DNA of 46,144 bases from an uncultured Muribaculaceae bacterium (lineage in GTDB: Bacteria; Bacteroidota; Bacteroidia; Bacteroidales; Muribaculaceae), in NCBI GenBank assembly GCA_910576775.1, contig CAJTJV010000022.1, forward strand, positions 1-46,144, read 5' to 3'. A program made the position numbers and the translations under genes. Numbering within the stretch: the stretch's first letter is position 1; each line of letters begins with the position of its first letter. The notes under the pieces are model-generated. The model was not told where the DNA came from. It worked only from the letters and a program-made list of their open reading frames with translations, and did not search any database. Of the stretch, positions 17,083 to 25,158 are shown one piece after another.

Positions 17083-17144
17083 TTTAATACAAAATGTACC
17101 CGTAGCCGATACTTCAAAAGATAATGCCTTAGGTTAACAATGCG

Positions 17145-17176
17145 TAATTTTGCCGTAGAATAATATTAAAATTATT
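17145..17176 (+). promoter_or_regulatory. Promoter and possible operator of the GTPase/membrane operon
   Basis: TAATTTTG at 17145-17152 is a -7 element, without a clear TTG at -33. An inverted repeat AATAAT/ATTATT with six-base spacer lies at 17159-17176, overlapping the predicted start. Both features are AT-rich, so chance is possible. The ATG of the first gene is at 17198. Confidence 0.35.
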
Positions 17177-17197
17177 ATCCATAATTTATTACTCTAC

Positions 17198-18286
17198 ATG
17201 CATAAATTTCAAGCAAAAAAACTATTCTACTGGTTTGCGTTCCTTGTACTTGGATTTTTTAGTTGTTATTGGACGGCTGACTCTCTTTATGTATGGCAAC
17301 CAGTGTTGGGACTTGTAGGCTCATGGCTGCTTGCCATTCTTTTCTATGTCATGGCATCGCTGTGTTTCTCTCTTGTACTCAAATCATTCGACCGTAATCA
17401 TGATTTCTATGGTCAGTTTTTGGGGCGCGGCGCTTCACTGGTGCTTGGTGTGATTGGACTTATACTTTTCTGGCTCGTATGTTCCATGCCGACGAACACC
17501 CATACTTTGTTATATAGCGCGGAGGTTCGCAACGTGCTGTCGGAAGACTTGACAACGACTATAGGCTATCTTGATGCGCTCGAAAATAATAATACGGCTA
17601 TCAAAAATATAAACGCCGAATATGAGAGTAAAGAAACTCAGGTGAAGATGTTGTTTCAGCGTATGCAATCGGAAATGCAAGAACATGATAATAAAGGTAT
17701 AGGCATACGGTTTCGTACAATTGTTGCAGAACTCAACAATGTTTTGAGCGGAATTGATAGAAATTCAGATGGTAAGCCTGCTGTTCAGGAGGTGAAATAT
17801 CCGGGCTCGACACCTACACAATGGTTGGCGACTTATTATCATTATCAAGCTCAGGCTGACAGAGTTCTGAAGATATATCGTAATATGTGCGATGCCAAGA
17901 TTGCTGATGTAAGGAAGAATATGAATAGTGAACGTCTTCAGGCACTTATCGCTGATTGCAGGATTGCGCAGAATGATGTGGAGCGGATGGAAGGTGTCAA
18001 TAATGAAATTATAAAGGCGGCCGTAAAAGATTTGACTGATGCCTATTCGCATATCAATGATAATGCAGAATATCTTACATTCAAGTCGAACGAGGAAAAA
18101 GACAGATACTGTCGAGAAAATGCTCATCCGAGAGTTAAGGCGTTGCAGGTTGTCCCTGAAGTGTGGAAAGACTTTTTACTGACAAGCAGATATGATGGTC
18201 ACGGCTTTATATGGTGGGTGTTGATTTCAATACTTGTCGATATTGCAGGTTTCATATTCTTTTATCTCGCTAATAAACAAGATTAA
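17198..18286 (+). CDS. Membrane protein with large helical/coiled-coil loop, gene 1 of island operon
   Basis: The 362-residue protein has three N-terminal hydrophobic helices (about 9-27, 36-60 and 78-97) and one near the C-terminus (about 336-357). The 235-residue stretch between (about 100-335) is hydrophilic, mostly helical and coiled-coil-like, with heptad-like runs around 145-175 and 235-290. It could be a periplasmic or cytoplasmic stalk. No known domain is recognised and no catalytic motif is seen. It opens a seven-gene operon whose next gene begins 9 bases after its stop. I infer a structural or sensing membrane scaffold for the adjacent GTPase. Confidence 0.75.
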   Translation: MHKFQAKKLFYWFAFLVLGFFSCYWTADSLYVWQPVLGLVGSWLLAILFYVMASLCFSLVLKSFDRNHDFYGQFLGRGASLVLGVIGLILFWLVCSMPTNTHTLLYSAEVRNVLSEDLTTTIGYLDALENNNTAIKNINAEYESKETQVKMLFQRMQSEMQEHDNKGIGIRFRTIVAELNNVLSGIDRNSDGKPAVQEVKYPGSTPTQWLATYYHYQAQADRVLKIYRNMCDAKIADVRKNMNSERLQALIADCRIAQNDVERMEGVNNEIIKAAVKDLTDAYSHINDNAEYLTFKSNEEKDRYCRENAHPRVKALQVVPEVWKDFLLTSRYDGHGFIWWVLISILVDIAGFIFFYLANKQD

Positions 18287-18295
18287 ATCAATATT

Positions 18296-19228
18296 ATGGA
18301 GAATAATGAGTTTGATGATATTCTCGGTGTGGATACTATTCCATCTGCAAATAACACCGAGATAAACGGTGAGCCGTCAAAGCCTGTGTCAATTAAAACT
18401 GTGTCGGCGGTTGATGCCGCAACCTATTCTGACGAAGAACTTAATGATGTAAATGCGATAGTTACTACAGTAACCGATACAACTACTCCAATAGCAGTGT
18501 TCTTCGGCCCTTCATCATCAGGTAAGACAATGGCTCTGTTAAGGATGATAAGATATTTCAAAGAGGAATTGAGTTTTACAGTCGAGGCAGAACGCACCTT
18601 CCGCCCATCTCATGACCGTCATTATGCCCGTATGTGCAACGAATTGAGTATGATGGTAAATAGTCAATTTGCTCCAAAGAATACCGATGCCATATCGTTT
18701 ATGCTTGTAAAAGTATTCGATCCTGCAGGACATCCGATTTTACAGATTTTGGAGGCTCCCGGTGAGCACTATTTTGACGAAACAATACCAACCGCTCCGT
18801 TTCCTGCGTATATTCAGCATATTATACACAGCATTCCTAACCGAAAAATCTGGGTTTATTTTGTAGAACAGGATTGGAGAGACCAGACGGATCGCAATAA
18901 TTACGCAACAAAAATAAGCGAAATGCAGACTCTGACACCCAATGATAAGCTTGTCTTTCTGTTTAATAAGTGTGATAAGAAAGCTCATCAGTATGATAGA
19001 GGGGGGCGTCCGAAATTGGATTTATTCCTTCGCACTATTGCGCAGCAGTACCCGGGCATATTCAACCGATATAGTAATACCGGAATAGCCCGCTTTATGT
19101 TCGGACCATATAAGTTCAATTCTGTATGTTTCTCGTCGGGAACATTTTCTGTTACCAATGATGGACGCCAAGCCTGGATTAAAGGTAAGCCGTTTTATTG
19201 TGAAGCATTTTGGAAAGCAATGCGCTGA
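18296..19228 (+). CDS. P-loop GTPase-like protein (TRAFAC-type), gene 2 of island operon
   Basis: The 310-residue protein has an acidic, low-complexity N-terminal 60 residues. It then has a Walker A motif GPSSSGKT at 71-78, a Walker B/G3-like segment ILQILEAPGEHYF around 148-160 with Glu153 where Asp is usual, and a G4-like NKCD at 224-227 (LFNKCDKK). This is a GTPase fold that I cannot place in a named family with certainty; it resembles the TRAFAC-type GTPases found in bacterial conflict systems (the double-GTPase 2 class is the closest I would test). It is cytosolic and has no membrane segment. It lies between two membrane-protein genes, so it probably energises or gates the complex. Confidence 0.7.
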   Translation: MENNEFDDILGVDTIPSANNTEINGEPSKPVSIKTVSAVDAATYSDEELNDVNAIVTTVTDTTTPIAVFFGPSSSGKTMALLRMIRYFKEELSFTVEAERTFRPSHDRHYARMCNELSMMVNSQFAPKNTDAISFMLVKVFDPAGHPILQILEAPGEHYFDETIPTAPFPAYIQHIIHSIPNRKIWVYFVEQDWRDQTDRNNYATKISEMQTLTPNDKLVFLFNKCDKKAHQYDRGGRPKLDLFLRTIAQQYPGIFNRYSNTGIARFMFGPYKFNSVCFSSGTFSVTNDGRQAWIKGKPFYCEAFWKAMR

Positions 19229-19239
19229 ATTTTCGCGAA

Positions 19240-21126
19240 ATGAATATTCGGACATATATATTCGGTAATCCCGACGGATGGAAGCTTTACAATAAGGATC
19301 AAAGCGAGATTAATTATTTTAAGAGTTTCTATGTCAATTCTCGCCGCGGACCCCGGTTGATGGTCAACAGACGAGATGACGGTAGCGTCATCTACATATG
19401 GCTTATGTACGGCATATCAGAGATCCGGTCTGACAAGAATACGGAGCAAAAACGCGGCGGCTACGGTCATTTGGGAATGGCATTAGTGCTTGATAACTAC
19501 CAGTTCACACCGGAATTTGGAATGGTTTATCGCTTTTTTTTACAGTTGTTTGAAAAGCTTCTACAGCGACCTGATTCTCCGATAATGGTCTTGGATAATG
19601 GAGAATTGCCTTATGCTTATAAGATCAGTAAGTTTGAAGAAGCGGAATCTGCTGTTGAATGGTTGCGTACCATGATGCCGCGCATATTGGATAAGACAGG
19701 AGTCAAATCCATGTCTGATTATGATTTTACGGATGGTTCAACAGGAAAAACTATATCCTTGTCGGATGAGACATCGGATAGGAAGATTCTTTCCGCTTTT
19801 CAACGTAACAATTGGGTGGCTGTCTCGCCGGAATTCCGAGAATCGCATTCACCGGATGGTGAAACAAGAAATGTCGGTCGTGAAGAGATAAATCTGTATG
19901 AAATTTCGATGCTTCAAATAAGATTGAGTAATCAATTTCATGAGTACTCCTCTATACCTAACGAAATTAAGCGGAGAGAATTATTACAGAAGATAATGGC
20001 GATAGCCAATAATCAAAGAGCCGTGTTGGCTTCGTATGTCAATAAACGCGGAGTTGAAACGGATGACGTAGTAAAAGTGAGAACTCTTCAATCGGCATTT
20101 TCCAATCTCGCATCACAAATTGACTCTATATTGTCTTCTACGGGTTCTTCTTCAGGAGATGGTTCTGGAACTGATTCTGGTGGTAGTTCAAATCCAAATC
20201 CTTCAACAGACCCCTTTGTTATAAGAGTATGGAAAATATTGAAATCAGTACCCCCGAAATTGTTAGCTGTATGTATAGTTGTGCTTTGTATCGTTATATT
20301 AATAATCACCCTGAATAAATTTAGGGCAGATGGAATTGTTGAGTTTTCTGCTCCTGAGTATAATGATACTGTAATTAATGAATCTCCTGACGGGGCTGTT
20401 GAAGATACTGAAAATAAAGATTTCATACAATTTAATGCTGCAATCGCGTCTCAGCGTTTTACGGATGCTTATGCTATTTCAAAAGTCCGAGGTGGAGAAT
20501 ATCCGCAAAAGCTTCTTAATGCTGTAACTGAACATTTGTGGAGCCTCGTCAATTCCGATGATGAAGGTGCTATAACTAGTTTCTTCATTCAGAATGATGA
20601 AATATGTAAATATTTAGGTCTTGGAGAAAAAGAAGGAATCACATGGGGGACAAAGGCGGCAAGGCATAAAGAATTATCCGGATATTTGTCAAAGAGGACA
20701 CTTACGAAATCTGAATACAAAAAAGCGGAATTTCTTGCAAATGAGATAGAAGAAGGCCGGTATAATGATGATTTGGCAGATTTGAAGAACCGTGTGAATC
20801 AGCCAGACGAAAATAGAGGAGCTATAGAACAAAAGAATATAACTGTGACATGTGGCGGTGACGTAAAGACGACAGATGGTACGAAGCCTGTTGCTTTTAC
20901 AATAAAACTCAAGGAAAACAAGAATAAACCTATTGAGATAAAAATAAATAAAAATTGCAATTTGCGTTTTGATAAAGCGAATGGGTTAGAAATTTCTTCT
21001 CCGATAAGAGACAAAGGAGTTGTATATGGCTATCGTTTTAAAGTAAAAGAAATCGGAACGACTCAGTTTAAGATTGCCGGAGAAAATTCCTTTGTAATTG
21101 CCACAGTAAAAATAGTAGATGATTGA
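19240..21126 (+). CDS. Membrane-anchored protein with IFGNP N-terminal domain and Ig-like C-terminus, gene 3
   Basis: From the ATG at 19240 the protein is 628 residues; the frame from 19210 adds ten residues that overlap the preceding gene. Residues 1-150 form an alpha/beta domain starting NIRTYIFGNPDG, with YIFGNP at 6-11, a strand pair (about 50-62) and a long helix (about 91-110). A Ser/Gly/Asn-rich linker (about 299-324) leads to a single TM helix (about 339-359). After it comes a helical stretch (about 390-520) and a C-terminal 95-residue beta-sandwich-like domain. The N-terminal domain is shared with the 22401-23165 protein, IFGNP being at 7-11 in both. No named family is recognised. 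With a cytoplasmic N-terminus the tail would be periplasmic. Confidence 0.7.
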   Translation: MNIRTYIFGNPDGWKLYNKDQSEINYFKSFYVNSRRGPRLMVNRRDDGSVIYIWLMYGISEIRSDKNTEQKRGGYGHLGMALVLDNYQFTPEFGMVYRFFLQLFEKLLQRPDSPIMVLDNGELPYAYKISKFEEAESAVEWLRTMMPRILDKTGVKSMSDYDFTDGSTGKTISLSDETSDRKILSAFQRNNWVAVSPEFRESHSPDGETRNVGREEINLYEISMLQIRLSNQFHEYSSIPNEIKRRELLQKIMAIANNQRAVLASYVNKRGVETDDVVKVRTLQSAFSNLASQIDSILSSTGSSSGDGSGTDSGGSSNPNPSTDPFVIRVWKILKSVPPKLLAVCIVVLCIVILIITLNKFRADGIVEFSAPEYNDTVINESPDGAVEDTENKDFIQFNAAIASQRFTDAYAISKVRGGEYPQKLLNAVTEHLWSLVNSDDEGAITSFFIQNDEICKYLGLGEKEGITWGTKAARHKELSGYLSKRTLTKSEYKKAEFLANEIEEGRYNDDLADLKNRVNQPDENRGAIEQKNITVTCGGDVKTTDGTKPVAFTIKLKENKNKPIEIKINKNCNLRFDKANGLEISSPIRDKGVVYGYRFKVKEIGTTQFKIAGENSFVIATVKIVDD

Positions 21127-21128
21127 TT

Positions 21129-21896
21129 ATGAAAAAGTATGTGTATATTATACTTGTTTTTGTCATAATTCAGGTTGAGAATATCTTTGCGCACAATGCT
21201 GAATTTGCTGATAGTCTATACACTGTCGCCATTGAAAAATATTATGACAATCCAATACACTATAGAAATAGTATATCTTATGTAGATAAGTCTTTTGATA
21301 ATTCAGTGCTCTATAGGAATAGTCTGCGTGAATCCATTGACAGTTTACGTACGGTTATTAAAAGCAGAGAGTCTGGTTCGAAATTCTTCAAGAATAAAAA
21401 TTTCCTACGAAATCAGATAATCGATTATTTATCTTTGGAGGCAAGATTGAAAGACTTGGAAAGGATAGATTCGATTACTATGATAGATCTTGAAAATCAA
21501 TTAAGTAGTGAGTTGTCAAGCACTAAGGTTATAAAAATGCTGACAACTCCTTCTGATTCAGTATTCATTACTCCGCTGCCTGATGAAAACGATGTGCCAT
21601 TATCTTTGCTCAATCATTATCGGCTATTGCGGAAATTCAGAGAGTTTAAGGAAATGTTGGAGACTGTAGAAGATAGAATCAGAAGATTGGAAGCCGCACA
21701 TTCTGATGATGACAGAGAGTCTCGTAAGCTTATAATTTCAAAAAGCATTGCTACGAGGATAACGGCTTTGGCAAATAGTTGGGCGGAATTGTCAAAGATG
21801 TACTGGGGGACGTTGTCAGAACAGCAGAGCGAATACGTAGATAAAAATATTTCCGCACCGTATTTTTCAGTTGTTGATAATTACTCCAATGAATAA
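21129..21896 (+). CDS. Secreted alpha-helical protein of unknown function, gene 4
   Basis: From the ATG at 21129 the protein is 255 residues. A TTG two codons upstream also exists but would overlap the previous stop. It begins with a signal peptide (MKKYVYIILVFVIIQVENIFA, about 1-21). The remainder is hydrophilic and predicted mainly helical, with regular Leu spacing around 60-140 and 170-215 (SLRESIDSLRTVI, then EFKEMLETVEDRIRRLEAA). No known domain, catalytic motif or lipobox is seen. It starts 2 bases after the preceding gene's stop and overlaps the next gene by 8 bases, so it is part of the same operon. A periplasmic scaffold role is inferred from context. Confidence 0.65.
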   Translation: MKKYVYIILVFVIIQVENIFAHNAEFADSLYTVAIEKYYDNPIHYRNSISYVDKSFDNSVLYRNSLRESIDSLRTVIKSRESGSKFFKNKNFLRNQIIDYLSLEARLKDLERIDSITMIDLENQLSSELSSTKVIKMLTTPSDSVFITPLPDENDVPLSLLNHYRLLRKFREFKEMLETVEDRIRRLEAAHSDDDRESRKLIISKSIATRITALANSWAELSKMYWGTLSEQQSEYVDKNISAPYFSVVDNYSNE

Positions 21897-22404
21897 GTTT
21901 GTATATTTTGTTTTCGTATGTGTTCTGATATTGGGAGCCTGCAACAATCAGAAAGTGTCGGATCGTTACCGCACCAATAAGAAAGAAGTTCTGACTGTTA
22001 GAAAGGTGGCCTATACGCGTCAGACGGAAACCTCGACACCCGAAATCAATGTAGAGATGAATGGAGTTCCATTCAAAATGATGTGGGATACTGGAGCTGC
22101 AGGAACTACGATATCATTTCAAGAATGTTTGTCATTGTACAAGGCCGGAGTTTTGTCTGATAACAATATCAAATGTTATGCAAGTTGTACGGTTGCCGAC
22201 GGTTCTGAAGTTACAGTTCCGGTTTATTCTATTAGAGAACTTGTTATAAGAACAGATGGGGAGCCATATGTTGTAAATAATGTTGAAGTGATGGTGATGT
22301 CTAATATTAGTGCTTCAATGCTGTTGGGGCAGAATGTTATGAAAGAATTGCCTGAATATTCGTTTAATGACTTGGAACAGGTAATAGTGTTTAAGGACGA
22401 ATGA
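21889..22404 (+). CDS. Lipoprotein with retropepsin-type aspartyl protease motif, gene 5
   Basis: From the ATG at 21889 the product is 171 residues and starts with a lipoprotein signal (lipobox L15-G16-A17-C18). An aspartyl-protease-like domain follows: DTGA at 67-70 within MMWDTGAAGTTIS, then a hydrophobic LLGQNVM near the end that fits the second retropepsin signature, consistent with a single-lobed clan AA protease acting as a dimer. The domain lies in residues about 51-165. Being lipid-anchored it would act in the periplasm or at the inner face of the outer membrane, perhaps on partners of this operon. Overlaps its neighbours by 8 and 4 bases. Activity is inferred from motif only. Confidence 0.75.
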   Translation: MNKFVYFVFVCVLILGACNNQKVSDRYRTNKKEVLTVRKVAYTRQTETSTPEINVEMNGVPFKMMWDTGAAGTTISFQECLSLYKAGVLSDNNIKCYASCTVADGSEVTVPVYSIRELVIRTDGEPYVVNNVEVMVMSNISASMLLGQNVMKELPEYSFNDLEQVIVFKDE

Positions 22405-23165
22405 ATTTTGGATTTCATATATTTGGCAATCCGAAAGGGCGGTTTACGCAATGGCCGGACGATGAAACGTCCGGTGATAATGCTATAGTTGCAGATTTTT
22501 TGCCGGCAATCGCGGGAAGAGTTCTGGTTATAGAGCGTAATGAACGCGTGATGTCATATGTGTATTGCGAGAGTCTGTCTAAACATTTATTTCTCGGCTA
22601 TCGTCTGACATTTAATTCGATGCAGATTTCAAAGCCAAAGGCTTTGATGGATTTATTATCGTCCTTGACGTATACGGCTGTAAGTAATGGGGTATTCTTG
22701 ACTTATAATTATGATGGAGAACCGTGTTATACATATAGCTGCTTTGGCGATAACTTGACAGAAATAGAAAACATTTGCCAAAATATAGAAATTCATTTAA
22801 ACGCTTTCTCCGAAAGGTTTGGATGTGAGCCGATAAAAGGACTGCCGGAGTCAAAAATTGAGCGCTTTGTCGAATTTGGGCAATCAGATAATTATATAGT
22901 GGAGCTAACGTATGAATATACTCGTGTGATAATATATGATAATAACACACAGTATAATAGTATTATTCCCGGCATCGTTAAATCATTGCGCAAAAGAATT
23001 AGCCCGAACGACTATGAGGTGGCGAAACTGCAAAATGAGATTTGCGTATTGAAGCATCAAAAAAAACGGTTAAAGTTGATTATTGGTTTGATGGCTTTAT
23101 TGTTGGGTATCGGAATTCTTCAAATTTATTACCTGATTTTGCAACTCACAGGTAGAATTGCGTAG
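22401..23165 (+). CDS. Membrane-anchored IFGNP-domain protein, gene 6
   Basis: The 254-residue protein starts FGFHIFGNPKGR, with IFGNP at 7-11 and a domain (about 1-140) of the same organisation as the first half of the 628-residue neighbour. Predicted strands lie around 40-47, 52-57 and 64-75, with a helix about 78-93. A helical segment with a coiled-coil-like run at about 205-222 leads into a C-terminal TM helix (about 224-248) and a very short tail. There is no large extracytoplasmic domain, so it looks like a cut-down paralogue lacking the periplasmic part. It starts in a 4-base ATGA overlap with the preceding stop. No family is recognised. Confidence 0.7.
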   Translation: MNFGFHIFGNPKGRFTQWPDDETSGDNAIVADFLPAIAGRVLVIERNERVMSYVYCESLSKHLFLGYRLTFNSMQISKPKALMDLLSSLTYTAVSNGVFLTYNYDGEPCYTYSCFGDNLTEIENICQNIEIHLNAFSERFGCEPIKGLPESKIERFVEFGQSDNYIVELTYEYTRVIIYDNNTQYNSIIPGIVKSLRKRISPNDYEVAKLQNEICVLKHQKKRLKLIIGLMALLLGIGILQIYYLILQLTGRIA

Positions 23166-23193
23166 GTAATATTTAATTAAATGATCGGTTGAA

Positions 23194-23826
23194 ATGAAAA
23201 TAGATGCAGTGAAAGCAAACTATTATTTCTTGTATATTTCATTATTTATGCTAATCGGCTCTGCTATATCACGAGCCGAAACAGTGATTGTTTATAATGA
23301 TAATGGCAATGGAGGTATTCATCAGACTGTTGGACAGATTGTTGTGGATGATGGACAGTATTTTTTGAATATTGCATTTCCCGGATATAATGGAACGGTT
23401 GAGCGAAAGCATCTTAAAGTACAGCGTGTTAAGGATTCTGCGCGTCTGATGTATAATCAAGACGAATGGGCTGAAAAATATTTGTATGTAGTGGAAATAA
23501 ATAGAGGTTTTTCATTGACGGATCCATATTATTTTAATATGGATTATGAGTGGATTCCATCACAGACTGAAGATTCTTCATATCCGGATAGGATTATTCC
23601 CATAAAAAAACTGTATGTTTACTATGATAACTGGAATGGTGGCTGGAATACGATGAAGACTGTTTTGATAAAAAAAGGTTGTTCATATCTGCTTTATTAT
23701 GGAGATGAGATGTTTGCTGCTGTGATAGAGAGAAATTACAATATCCCATCATATGCACCTTCTTGGGTTCATCGTTATTCTTATAAATCACAAATATCAG
23801 GATTCACTGTATATTTCAATTTTTGA
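23194..23826 (+). CDS. Exported protein of unknown function, gene 7
   Basis: The 210-residue protein has an N-terminal hydrophobic signal (about residues 10-28, with FLYISLFMLIGSAISRAET) and then a mature region rich in Tyr, Trp and Asn (e.g. YYDNWNGGWNTM around 155). It is AT-rich in codon use like the rest of the island. No recognisable domain, lipobox or catalytic motif is visible. It starts 28 bases after the previous gene with no obvious promoter in between, so it is probably the last gene of the operon. Beta-rich secreted structure is likely but not proven. Confidence 0.6.
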   Translation: MKIDAVKANYYFLYISLFMLIGSAISRAETVIVYNDNGNGGIHQTVGQIVVDDGQYFLNIAFPGYNGTVERKHLKVQRVKDSARLMYNQDEWAEKYLYVVEINRGFSLTDPYYFNMDYEWIPSQTEDSSYPDRIIPIKKLYVYYDNWNGGWNTMKTVLIKKGCSYLLYYGDEMFAAVIERNYNIPSYAPSWVHRYSYKSQISGFTVYFNF

Positions 23827-23944
23827 AAGAGTGTTAACGAATCTCGGTATAATGCGTATTTCTTTTGTTATGAACCTTTGCGGCGGTACTTGATGTAAAT
23901 TTAAGATTTCCGTTTTGATATTCGCAGGCATGGGCTGGAGTGCA

Positions 23945-23974
23945 TTGGTGTGTCATAAAAATTTTGTACTTTTG
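23945..23974 (+). promoter_or_regulatory. Promoter of the nonulosonic-acid sugar genes
   Basis: TTG at 23945-23947 and TACTTTTG at 23967-23974 are spaced by 19 bases. The transcript would start about 23980, leaving only a short leader before the ATG at 23995. Confidence 0.65.
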
Positions 23975-23994
23975 TGTTCATGACTGATGCGGAA

Positions 23995-25158
23995 ATGAAA
24001 AAGATATGCATTCTTACGAGCACTCGTGCGGACTGGGGGCTTCTGATGCCTTTGGCGCGTGAATTGCGAGCCTCTGAGGACGTTGAGCTTCAAATCGTGG
24101 CTTCAAATATGCATCTTATTCCGGAGCTTGGTATGACGGTCGACGAGATTACAGATGCCGGGTTCGATGTAGACCGCCGTGTGGATTGCCATGTGGTCGG
24201 AGACGATGATTTCTCCAAAGCCTTGACTATGGCGCGATGCCTCGAAGGTACGGCACAGGCGCTTAAAGATTTGTGTCCCGATGCTGTCATTATCCTCGGC
24301 GACCGCTACGAGATGCTTGCGGCGGCATCCGCTGCAGCGATAATGCATATTCCGATAATACATATCGCCGGCGGCGAGATTTCCGAAGGCGCCCTTGACG
24401 ATTCTTTCCGTCATGCCATAACAAAACTTGCCACTCTCCATCTTACGGCAACAGAAGCATACCGGCATCGGGTGATACAGATGGGCGAAGCTCCCGAAAG
24501 GGTGGTGAATACCGGCGCTATCGGTGTATGGAATGCTTTCAACACTCAGCTTATGGATGCCGATGAGCTTGGTATGGAGCTGAATGTCGATTTCAGCAAG
24601 CCGGTGATTGCCGTTACTTTCCATCCCGCAACTAATGAATCGTCCGTGAGTCCTGAAGAGCAGATGAATGCTCTGTTGGATGCCCTCGACCGTTTTCCTG
24701 ATGTAACGTCCGTTATAACCGCCCCCAACAACGATGCAGGAGGCGCTTATATCCTCAAACGTCTTGAGTTATATGCTGCCGAGCATGCTGACAGGGTACG
24801 TCTTGTCCGTTCTCTCGGCATGGTGCGCTATCAGTCGCTTTTGCGTTATGTACGTGCCGTTGTCGGCAATTCGTCAAGCGGTATTGTAGAGGCTCCGTCG
24901 GCCGGAGTGCCGACAGTCGATATAGGCATTCGCCAGAAGGGGCGTATTGCGGCGCCGTCCGTACTCCATTGTGCAGCCTATGCCGATGACATTGAACGTT
25001 GCCTGAGCGAGGCTTTTTCCGAGGAAATTCAGGCTCTTGCCGCAAAGCGCATCAATCCTTATTATAAACCTGATACCTTGGCTTTGATGGTGGATGCGGT
25101 TTTCTCTTTTGTCCGCTCCTTGCCTGTTCCTCCAAAACATTTTCACGATATAGAATAA
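23995..25158 (+). CDS. neuC: Hydrolysing UDP/GDP-sugar 2-epimerase (NeuC/LegG-like)
   Basis: From the ATG at 23995 the product is 387 residues. A longer frame from 23974 overlaps the promoter's -7 box. Motifs include KKICILTSTRADWGLL at the N-terminus, GDRYEMLAAASAAAIMHIPIIHIAGGEI near residues 94-122, DDSFRHAITKLATLHL and the C-terminal NSSSGIVEAPSAGVPTVDIG. These mark the hydrolysing epimerase family, which converts a UDP- or GDP-linked GlcNAc-type sugar to free ManNAc or its bacillosamine analogue. This supplies precursors of sialic or legionaminic acid. The TAA stop overlaps the next ATG by one base, so the genes are cotranscribed. Substrate choice is not resolved. Confidence 0.88.
   Translation: MKKICILTSTRADWGLLMPLARELRASEDVELQIVASNMHLIPELGMTVDEITDAGFDVDRRVDCHVVGDDDFSKALTMARCLEGTAQALKDLCPDAVIILGDRYEMLAAASAAAIMHIPIIHIAGGEISEGALDDSFRHAITKLATLHLTATEAYRHRVIQMGEAPERVVNTGAIGVWNAFNTQLMDADELGMELNVDFSKPVIAVTFHPATNESSVSPEEQMNALLDALDRFPDVTSVITAPNNDAGGAYILKRLELYAAEHADRVRLVRSLGMVRYQSLLRYVRAVVGNSSSGIVEAPSAGVPTVDIGIRQKGRIAAPSVLHCAAYADDIERCLSEAFSEEIQALAAKRINPYYKPDTLALMVDAVFSFVRSLPVPPKHFHDIE

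Noticed and set aside
19210..19239. Upstream start for the 628-residue protein
   Set aside because: The frame from 19210 overlaps the end of the GTPase gene and the residues before MNIRTY do not match the sister protein, in which IFGNP is also at residue 7.
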